Positions 41,190 through 53,100 of a DNA stretch of 64,000 nucleotides are shown piece by piece. Location: NCBI GenBank assembly GCA_032622095.1, contig CP136066.1, positions 151,170,224 through 151,234,223 of the forward strand, given 5' to 3'. Position 1 is the first letter of the stretch; the number at the start of each line of letters is the position of its first letter. Under the pieces are notes generated by a model. It worked only from the letters and a program-made list of their open reading frames with translations. It was not told the origin of the DNA and did no database searches. The position numbers were made by a program, and so were the translations under genes. The stretch comes from Siphonodentalium dalli (Eukaryota > Mollusca > Scaphopoda > Gadilida > Siphonodentaliidae).

Positions 41190-44100
41190 GATAAACTGGG
41201 TGGTGATTTTCAATAAAAAAAATCTGAAAAATAATGTCTCTGCCGAAGAAAAGACATGCTTCCTTGCCACCAATGATAGTTTTTTCTAAGTCACATAGTC
41301 ATAGTGAATGATAAAATGAGACTATCACGCCAATAGATGTTAAGGTATGTAAAATTCAGGCGGGGGGGAAGATGATCAGGGCGGGGGAGATAACCTAGGT
41401 CAACTTCCCCCCCGGGGGGGAAGTTGATCAGGGGGGGAAGATAAACTGTTACACCGGTACTCAAGATGAACATGGAGACATAAACATGTCTGGCAAAACC
41501 ACAAAGTCATCTGTAATAGATGAATTCATCTGCATGTGTTATAGACAAATTTGTCTATATATATATTACTAGAAGGTGACCTGACTTCGTCCGGGCTTTG
41601 ACCTTGAATTGGCCATTTTGAAGGTCAAGGTCAAGTGGGGTCACGATTTGACCAGTCCAAAAACACTGCCCGGACAAAAGTACCCGACAAACGTGCCCGT
41701 CGAAATCCATCCGGTTTTACCCGATTTGACCTTGAATTGATAATTTTGAAGGTCAAGGTCTGGTCGGGGTCACGATTGGACCCGTCCAAAACAATCAGTG
41801 GACAAAAGTAACCCCACGTATCAAATTTCGTCGAAATCCCATCAAAATTGGCGATTTGACCTTGAATTGACCCGATTTCAAGGTCACGTCACACGGGCAA
41901 ATGAATATGCTTATGAGACTCCCCATACGAAAGTATCCCCACATACCAAGTTTCATCGAAATCCCGTGATATTAGGGCGTTTGACCTTGAAATGACCCGA
42001 TTTAAAGGTCAAGGTCACGCCGCACGGGCAAATTAATAGATTTATGCCACTCCCCGGCCGAAGATACATCCACATACCAAGTTTCATCGAAATCCCGTGA
42101 TATTCGGGCGTTTGACCTTGAAATTACCCGATTTCAAGGTCAAGGTCACGTCGCACGGGCAAATTAATAGGTTTATGCCACTCTCCGGCCAAAGGTACCC
42201 CCACATACCAAGTTTCATCGAAATCCCGTGATATTCGGGTGTTTGACCTTGAAATGGCCAGATTTCAAGGTCACGTCGCACGGACAAATTAATAGGCCCA
42301 TGCCACCCCCCGGCCGAAAATACCCCCACATACGAAGTTTCATCGAAATCGGGTCAGCCGTTTTCAAGTTCATCGCGAACACACACACACACAGACACAC
42401 ACACAGATCTTCCAAAATATATAATAGATAATCTCAAATGATTTGTATCTTACAAACCGACCTAACTAGTAATTTCCGAATTCTAATATTTGTACCACCG
42501 GCCACCAATTATTTTCCGAATGATGACGAATGCATCTGTATCTTGTGAAAATGATGCCGTTATGACCAAAGGTGAAGGCCGAATTGGATGCAACCATAAA
42601 TTATTCTGATTTGATTAGCTCTGAATACATATGCAGATAAATATTGAGTACTGGAAATACACCCATCAGTAAGCTCCGTGAATGTTTTGACACAAAAACT
42701 AGGGACTGGGCTTACCTTCGAGGAACCCACATGAAAAAGCTCAGTTTTTAAAATATATGCATTCATATAGTGCTAATCTAATGTCATGTTTTATATGAAT
42801 CATGATGTACCATATATTATAATTACCTTGGCCTGCCTTTAAGACCCTGTAGATAGTAACGCAAAGAGAAGGGACAAGGCACCATTGTGGCATCAAAATA
42901 ATTTATTTTGCTGGATAATGTTCACAATGAATTGACACTTATGAACAAATAAAAATCTTACCACTCTCCTGTCATACCTCATTCATACACATACCATACA
43001 CACCATACATTCCTGGAAGACGCCTCAGTGATGTTTCACCGCCAACTCAACCAATATAAACATATCTACATTTTTCATTACATATTTCAATCAATATGAC
43101 CATTATCCAGTTCAATATTGAAGTATGGTAATTACTTATGATTATAACACATGGCTAACAGTTGCTTACTATGTCTATTAATTAATAGTCAAAAGTCAAT
43201 AGGAATTTTACAGTACGAATTCTTGGGTGGGTGGGAGATAGAAAAGTCGAGAAGTAATGGCTCCCAGCCTCCCACATGGGCGGGAATCAATGTCCATATG
43301 ACAGTGGCTGATTAAAACTATCAAGGCGAGGTAGAGTGAAAGGTCACAGGTTAAACGTACTCAGGTTAAATGAACTCAAAATATCAGCAGTCGTGTACAG
43401 TGAAGGGTCATGACCTCTGAGTACATTTAACCTGTGACCTTTGGTTAAATGTACTCAGAGTTTAAATGATCTCAAAGGTAATCGGCCGTGTAATTAAATA
43501 TTTTGAAGCCAAAATAGTACAATATTAGTTGATAATGAAAATTATGTTTTATATGTTTGATAGATATTTTAAATAAAACACAAAGATCAGTAGTGACACT
43601 TCATTCACCACAGTGCTAGTAACCGTTAGTGGTATATAATTTAAAATGCTCAGGATGGGTAGGTATAATCCCATCTCACTTCGAGTTTTACATCCGACAA
43701 GGACGAATCTATTTGTGTTTTGAAGAAATTGTGTTTCGAAATTGATGTTTAAAGGTTCAGTTTAATGGTGACATGCAACGGTTTTCATCATTTGGCTTAG
43801 AATGAATTAAATTGTCACCAGTTTGGTCAGAAGACATATCCTGCAAATGCGATATTGTACTGACGCGCCTTGAGATAACTTTCCCATTTCAGTGAAAACG
43901 TCATGACTTATCTCCCCATAATTTGTGACGTCACGGATTGACAAGAGAAATGTAGAGTTTATGGCCTGTCTCAAAATTACTTACAAAATCGGATAATATC
44001 TACCCAAAAATGAAGCTAATGTATTGCTTGCGCATTATATGTCACAGTTTCAAGAACACACATTATTTCACTCCATCATTCACCAAAAAAAATTGAAAGA

Positions 44101-47100
44101 CAAACTTTGACTCAACTAATTTAGTATAAAAAACACGATGTCATACATGTGTAGATCTTCGATTAACATTTGTCGTCCCTAAACGACTGCTCTCTGTTCA
44201 TGATCCAATGTCACGTATCCCGGGAATGAGCATCATACAAATGCTGATGGAATTCTGAATGAGAACGCCTGTTCGCCTAATGACATTTAGATAATTAAGA
44301 CAGCAGTTTAATAATCTGTGCTCCCACAATTAGACATATAAATTCCTCCGTATATTGTGTTTGCAATCGAATCAACGTACCAAGATTGAGATATATACTT
44401 CTGTTGTGGTCATGTACGCAATGATTCAACATGAATTATACCGGTATGCATCTTCTGGAAATGTTTCGATGAACCGAAAATATATAATAAAAGTTCAAGC
44501 CAATAAGATCTTTGTTTTCTGTTGTATTATAATATTATATAATTCTGCACCTAGTCAAATTTACACAAACTGTGTTTCAAATTATGTACATGTGACAATT
44601 TAGTAATTCCAGGGTGCACGTGATTAATCCTCAGTCAAATTGTCACTGTGTGTGTTTCTAAGTATGCTGTAAAACATTGTGGTCGCGATGATGTAAACAA
44701 TGCACAAATCTTAGTAAATACACACAGTATCACTAAATTGACCATTACAAGGGCAGTCAATTTACTACTATTCTGGTAGGTCAAATAGACTACCGCTATG
44801 ATCTGTAGATGACACACCTACATTATTTTACTGGCAAATGTAGCAATTTTATCGATATAAAGCCACGGAGACAGTCATGGGCAGGCCCCTGATTTTACCT
44901 CTGGGAGGGTAACCCCCCTATAATGCCAAAAATAGGTATAATAGTTCTGTTTTATAATTGTATTTAAGTTTGTGGCTATATGTGCCATCAATGTGAATAT
45001 GTCATGTGTGAAATCTTATTCTTTGAGTTATCGTTATATATTAAATATGGAATATCGACTCACTGACAAGTTACGTACATAATTTAGACTATAATAACTC
45101 CATGACATGTGGACAGAAGCTAATGGTGTACTGTAACACAGGGCACTCATTTCTGGACGCTATTACTGTTACATCATTCTGTGAGGTCAGAATTCAAGGG
45201 TGATAAGTCATGACATTTTGTCTGTGCGCCAACTGTGGGGAGTTGGTGTAACAGCGATTTCTAGGCTTCCCGGCTATCTAAGAGACTTCACATTCCAGGT
45301 GGACCAATCTAAAAACCATTGGTTACTTTTATTATGTTTGTAAAACATATTAAAAGATTTAATTTTCTCGGAGTAACTATTAATCATCTGTATTTGCGTT
45401 CATTTGCCCTACAAATAAAGTAATTATGCTTGATGTTGGCAGTTTAACATGCCTTCGCCTATATGTCTTCGTATCCCAATTAATAATTCATATGGCCTAA
45501 TTCATTCTTCGTTCATGCGCCACAATACGCATGCCGCACAATAGCCTGTCAATTAATAATACGCAATGAGTTGTTCTCTTCTTACCATGGGTCGACATGC
45601 AGACGCGGTTATTTCATACTGAATTGACTTTTACTGACGACTGGTCGAACTATATGGAGTTCGACGTATCAATAACTTTATTTTAACTTGATTTTACAAT
45701 GGTTTTAACATGGTTTTAACTGAAAGTTATCATCTTGAAATATTAACGTACACTATCTGTTTGAGTTTATTCGACACTGGATCCAACTAGAATTCTTACT
45801 TCTAAAATCATTCATACTGGGCGATTTTCTTGATTGATTTGATCAGACCTGTGAGACCTGTGATTCATCAGGTTCCCGACGCTCAGCCAGTTTGAAGACG
45901 ACACACATGAACGAGGTATGATCCAACCAAAACATTATCTCCGTTGACGACACACAACTGTTCGAATACAATTCAAGCTCGAGTCCCATCTTTGATCCTG
46001 TACAGTGAACTTACCAAACTAACAGTATTATGATCGATGAACATGGAAGAGGTGCTCGTGCTACAGTTTTATGATTTATAGCCGCCAACCTTCTTATTGG
46101 GAGAGATAGGTCTACATACCTATATGACATTAAATTTGTTCTGACAATGTGTCACAGTCTGTGGGACTTGACCCGTCATCTGACTTGCACTGTTTCCAAT
46201 AATTCGATCCCAGTGCCTTAAAGTACACTCATATATATGCTGTCTTGTTTTAATTGGCTAAACTAAAAGCCCTGCAAATACATTGTCTTAGATTATATAT
46301 TTTTATTATTACCCAAATGGCTGTGTCTGTCGCGCAAGGTAACGCGTTATATCGAATCATGTAATACAAATATATATATATATATATATGTATACACGGT
46401 ACTGATTAACTTCTATGTGCACGTTTTTAAATAGTATTGATGTGTGTGTATACTGCACTTACAATGTATTTATATTTCGTATCAGTTTGACTCCTTGCAT
46501 GGTATTGAGAAATTGTTATGTCTAAATAAGTGCTGATATCAGTGTATGCATGCATCTCATGGGACAGTCATACTAGTTACGTGTTAGCACAATTTGACAT
46601 TGGAAGTGTTCTGCATGGCAAGTATATATGCCACGCATGTAACAATATATGTGTATTAATTTTCGAGCCTGGTTGATACCGCGAGGGGGATGGCTATATT
46701 TAATTTTACACACACGTGAAATATATGGATATTCATTTTCGAATCAAGTCTATAACGCGAGTGATGACTTTATTTTAATTTTACATACAAAAATCTTATT
46801 TTACTGCATAGACAGTTTTTGTTTGTATTTTATATATGTTGGTATTGCACGTGTATAATATTTAGCATCGTGTGAATTCCAATTGATCAATATTAATACT
46901 TTATAAGTACCACAAATGATGGTTATATTTTAATTGATACAAAACAAATAATCATATTTTACTGCATTTACAACAGTTGCTGTTGGTATTTTAAATGAGA
47001 ATATGTATACAGTATCTTGATATTATATATGTGTTTTATATTTAGCATCAGGTTATGGCCAATCGAACAATATTAGCATTTTATATGTACAATGTCGATC

Positions 47101-50100
47101 TACATAATAATACTTTTGATGCCATTCAGGCAAATTTGATGTCCGACGGACTATTGACGCCCTCTGGGCAATTTTGATGCCTTTCTGGCAAATTTGCTGT
47201 CGTGTCCGCCCGATATTAAGTGTAATATGCTCAGAATGAACATTTTTTTTCTTCTTCACATGTACGCACTAGTACTAACCAGACATTATGGTTCATATAC
47301 TCTCCTAACTGTTAATCGGAATGTAAAAGAAGTTATATTGCGCATTCGTTTATGTATGTGTACATATTTAAACATGGATTCATTGATGCTGGTTCATTTC
47401 GAATAATTATAAATTTCTAAGTATTTTTGAGAATAGAACAAAATAAACTTTGCTACTTTGGCCTTACACTACCAAGTTACATTTCACATAATCATTTCTG
47501 GTTGCGATTTCGACAATTGATACTGCACATACATAATTGCTCTACATGCAATGTGGATTTCGCTCATAAAGATGTACTTTTAAAAATATTATTTTGCCAT
47601 GCACCATTGATCTAGTTTGCATATATTATAAAATATGCGTGCTTCATACTATTTGTTCTTATATGTCAACATAAGCTATATAATTTTACCCTCTTGTTTT
47701 AGTGCACAAAGAATACATTATATTACGCTTTTGTAACGACTTGGTCCTCTCGCCTTTGTAGCCGCCACAAGTGGTCTTGAATATGTTACCATCGAACATA
47801 TATACGACCTTCCTTGGGAAACATTGGCGAGTCGACTTTGTCACTTTGAATCGACTTTGTTGCTGGATTCGAATAATTTCATTGTTTCAGTGCCTAATGC
47901 CATTTGAGGCAAGTGCCTGATGAAATTTTGAGCTGATTTCGAAACCACGCATATGACAATTTCGACGCCCCACGGGCAATTTTGATGCCATTCAGGCAAT
48001 TTGATGTCCTACGGACTATTGACACCCTCCGGGCACTTTGAATCGACTTTGTTGCTGGAATCGAATACGTTCATTGTCTCAGTGCCCGATGCCACTTGAA
48101 GCAAGTGCCTGATGACATTTTGAGCCGAATTCGCAATTGAAACCACGCATACGACAATTTCGACGCCCTACAGGCAATTTTGATGCCATTCAGGCAACTT
48201 TGATGTCCTACGGACTATTGACGCCCTCCGGGCAATTTTGATGCCTTTTTGGCAAAATCGACGAAATACGGTGAATTTTGATGCCATTCGGGCAAATTTG
48301 ATGTTCTATGGACTATTGACGCCATCCGGGCAATTTTGATGCCCTTTTGGTAAAATCGACGACATATATGGTGAATTTTGATGCCATTCGGGCAAATTTG
48401 ATATCCTACGGACTATTTACACTCTCCGAGCAGTTTTGATGCATTCTGGAAATTTGGATGCCTTTCGGGCAACTTTGATGCCTTTCTCGGGCAATTTGAC
48501 ACCATTGGGGTAATTTTGACACTATTCGGAAAATTTTGACACCATTCGGAAAATTTTGACGCCATTCAGGCAATTTTGACACCATTTGGACCATTTTAGT
48601 ACCATTTGGACCATTGTGACAACATTCGCGCAGTTTTTACGTCATTCAGACAATTTTGAATCTCACGGCATTCCAAAAATTTTATGTCATTTCGCCACAA
48701 CTTTGACATTATTTCAATATTGAACTATTTTTTGACAGAATTCATTTGAGGTTATTTGGGGAGCTAGTTTAAGTATGCCAGTACAGACCAGTTATTAATC
48801 ATACAACTCAATGTCTATTTTAGTGTGCAAGTAGTCACGAATTTAACGACATGTCATATGTTTTATTTTGAAATGGTATATGGCATTTTCGACACTTAAA
48901 ATAGATCACATATTCGACAGCACTATATATCAGGATATTCCATTTTGTCGGCTTCCGATACCCGAGACATGCCTGAGTGTGGCTCTAGGTCTAATTTACA
49001 TCAATAATTGGAGTCTTGTACGAAATATTGAATTTGACATTTTAACTTGAAGCCTAGCTTTAGCATACTTTCGCACACAACGCTACTTCGTGCTATACCT
49101 TTTACATCACGAACGTTGTCTATATAACTGAGAACCTATATGACTTCTATATATCCACATTTAAATGGTTGTTTTCTCAAGTTCCATTTGTTGCATGTTA
49201 TATATAACACGTTATTTGAATAATGTAGTAATAATCTTCTGGGAAGATAAAGGTCGTTTCATAGTTGAAATAAATGATCTCAAAATCATTTCTGTCAAGA
49301 AATAATTTGTTGAAAATGTTTTAGATAAACAATTTATAGTAATCAATTTATGAGCAGAGTTATAGATGGTTCACTTGACTGTTCACAAATTTAAAACTTT
49401 AACTAGTTAAACATAGTTGTGTTGACGTCATACAACTATGGTATAATATGCTGGTTTAAATGTTGGATTATCCAGTACAGTGATATTTCCATTTCCCAAT
49501 GTTTTTCCCAACTCATGAAATTGATGTACACTCATTCATAGAGTTTGTTGCAGTAGTGTCAGTAATAATATTTCAATCCGGGGGAGGGGGTATTGCAGGT
49601 TGGTATGGTGTTAGCAATATTTGTGTGAGCGGGGATGACTTACCCACAGAGGTGGGTTTGCTTCCCTTGTTTTGTCACCCTGGGCCTGGAAATTCCTTGC
49701 GATGAGACTCGGGGGTCTATTCTGAGATGTTCACACGTTTATTTCTGTCACTACGATTTCACAATTATTATTGTGTAATTATTTGTATGTAGTTGGGTAT
49801 GGTGTTGGCAATACATGTGTGTTCGGGGATGACTTACCCACAGAGGTGGGTTTGCTTCCCTTGTTTAGTCACCCTGGGCCGGATATTCCTTGCGATGAGA
49901 CTTGTGGGTCTATTCTGAGATGTTCACACATTTATTTCTGTCACTACAATTTCACAATTATTATTGAGTAATTATTTGTATGTAGTTTGGTTATGGTGTT
50001 GGCAATACATGTGTGTTCGGGGATGACTTACCCACAGAGGTGGGTTTGCTTTCCTTGTTTAGTCACCCTGTGCCGGATATTCCTTGCGATGAGATTTGGG

Positions 50101-53100
50101 GGTCTATTCTGAGATGTTCACACATGTATTTCTGTCACTTCGATTCTACAATTATTATTGTATAATTATTTGTATATATTCGAGAATTTGTAATATATCT
50201 ATTATATATTTTGAAAGATCTGTGTATGTGTAAGTTTGTGTGTTTGTTTGTGTGTGTGTTTGAAATCGATGGACTCCAAAACGACTAAGCCAATTCCGAT
50301 GAAATTTGGTATTTGGATGTGTTTTCGGCCGGAGACGAACATAGGCATATTTATTTGTCCGTGCGAGGTCAACTTTTCACGTGCGGAGGTCAAATCTATT
50401 TTTACGCCGTTTTTGCGCTAATATATTTCAGTTCGGTGCTCACAAATCGATTCGATATAGCGCGAATAATAAATTGCCAGTCATGTGGCTTCATCTTTCC
50501 AACGATATATAATATGTATGTATCCGTTTTAGGTATCTGCCTCAATTATTAGGTACAAGTGGTACAATGCTTTTATCGGGATAAAATCAATGCGTAATTT
50601 CTATGACGTCGTCAGAGGTCATAAAGTTAGATTACGTTAACTCTCACCCTGCCGATGCATTTGACTGTGTCGCGTTAACTCATCACCGGCCGAGGTATCC
50701 GCAAATGACATTGGGCTATATATCTCGGAAACGGGTGTAGCTATCGACTTGAAATTTGGTATGTGAATGTATCTTGCCCCGGATACGAATTTTATCGGGT
50801 CGCCGAGCACGTGCGACACCAGCTTCGCGCATGCGCAGACCAGATCTAGGAAACGGGTGGAGCAATCGACTTGAAATTTGGTTTTTGAATAGCCCGGACG
50901 AAGTCGGGTCACCTTCTAGTATATATATATAACGGAGAATAACTACAAGAATTATTGCATCAGTAATCAAATTTTCACCATCGCAACCGAAATATGTTTT
51001 AGAAATCACTTATATATCTATATACATACATCTGGTAAATAGTTGTGCCTTTGTCATGCTGAGTATATATATTCTGGTTGAGATATTATTATTGTTATAA
51101 TTTAGTCTATATCTTGGTTTTTCTATATAATATCTGAGCTTAACTGAAACACGCATGTTGTATACATAATCATGACGGGACTGTAAGGTTGGAATACATG
51201 TATACACAATTAAGTCATCTCTTTTGTATAATAACCACTGCAGGGACTATACGGAGAGCATATGTACAACTAAGACATCTCTTTTCTTTATTTTTGGCCG
51301 ACCTTCGGTTTGGCATATTTAGCCAAAAATTCAATATAAATTGAACGGTATACATGTACATGTTATACTTTTCCAATTCTCTTCCATTATTGTATTCTCA
51401 TACGTGGAAATCTTGATACTATTTACTGTAAACCAATTAACTGAAAATAATAGTACTTGTATTGAGATTTTGTAATAATTTATTATCATTAATATGTTAT
51501 ATAAACATGTGTATATTGGGGAGCTAGTAGTTACGCTCCCCAATATAATTTGGCAAATAAATATATATAAATCTATCACGTTGAAAGAGTTCTCCATTGG
51601 GAAAATTGGTTACTTGTATTATGTTTGTAAAACATATTAAAAGATTTAATTTTCTCGGAGTAACTATTAATCATCTGTATTTGCGTTCATTTGTCCTACA
51701 AATAAAGTAATTATGCTTGATGTTGGCAGTTTAACATGCCTTCGCCTATATGTCTTCGTATCCCAATTAATAATTCATATGGCCTAATTCATTCTTCGTT
51801 CATGCGCCACAATACGCATGCCGCACAATAGCCTGTCAATTAATAACACGCAATGAGTTGTTCTCTTCTTACCATGTCGACCACATGCAGACGCGGTTAT
51901 TTCATACTGAATTGACTTTTACTGACGACTGGTCGAACTATATGGAGTTCGACGTATCAATAACTTTATTTTTACCCGCCCACCCCATATCTCCCATATA
52001 ATTTAGGATTATTCCAATTATGTTTCCTAATACATACTACAGGGGCCTGTTTAGCCAAAAATTCAATATAAATTGAACGGTATACATGTACTAGTACATG
52101 TTATACTTTTCCAATTCTCTTCCATTATTGTATTCTCATACGTGGAAATCTTGATACTATTTACTGTAAACCAATTAACTGAAAATAATAGTACTTGTAT
52201 TGAGATTTTGTAATAATTTATTATCATTAATAGGTTATATAAACATGTGTATATTGGGGAGCTAGTAGTTACGCTCCCCAATATAATTTGGCAAATAAAT
52301 ATATATAAATCTATCACGTTGAAAGAGTTCTCCATTGGGAAAATTGCATGTCACCCTTAAAAGAAAATAATCCCAGCACTTATGATGCACCGTACGCGAT
52401 AGTCAGGGCAATGTCTGTATGGTATTGAGACTAGAGAAGCGGCAGCACTTTGTCAGAGTAATGATGCCAGATTCTCTTGTTTACAACTGGGAACATGACA
52501 TCTGTGACCTATTTTCAATGCAATTTTTAGCATTTTTGCCACACTGCATAAAACTTACTGGTTGGAGAGTATAATAAATAGCTGAATTCAGAAATGGTAG
52601 CTGATTTCCGCTATTGATTTTTCACAATTCAGATGACCCACCTTGGTATATATGATCTATGCAGCGATTTGGTATCATAAATAACTTGTTGACTGTCAGT
52701 TTGCGATGGCCAAAACGAGAAATGTATGTAACCTATTTTCGAAGCAGGAAGTTAGAACTTATGAAGTAAGATCGCTTTGCAAGTAAAAACTCGTTAGATA
52801 GTATAACTTATAATATAAAGATGAATTCGTCTATGATACTAATAGATGAATTCTAACATATTATTATTACAGATATTATTAGATTAGATGCCACGATCAG
52901 TGATCTGAGAAAGATTCTAGAAGCCAAAGAGTCTCAGACAAAATTTTAAAAAATGCGTACTGGACTAACTTCGTACCTCTGCTCCTCTCGTAATGTCATG
53001 ACCAGGGATGACACTACACTTGGCACACCGTCGGATCGGGAGCCGACTCTAATGCCAGTAATGGCTGTCCCGTGTGCAACAATGTGCGCACGTTAAAGAT

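Noticed and set aside
42378-42405. (CA)n microsatellite
   Set aside because: An ordinary simple repeat inside the Helitron; nothing further to report.
48406-48594. Repetitive frame with KLPEW/NFPNG motifs
   Set aside because: A by-product of the short-period satellite; no longer frame or splice support.
45318-51972. X copies as LTRs of a 6.6-kb retrotransposon
   Set aside because: No TG...CA ends, no primer-binding site or gag-pol frame, no target duplication, and one copy is embedded between Y duplicates.
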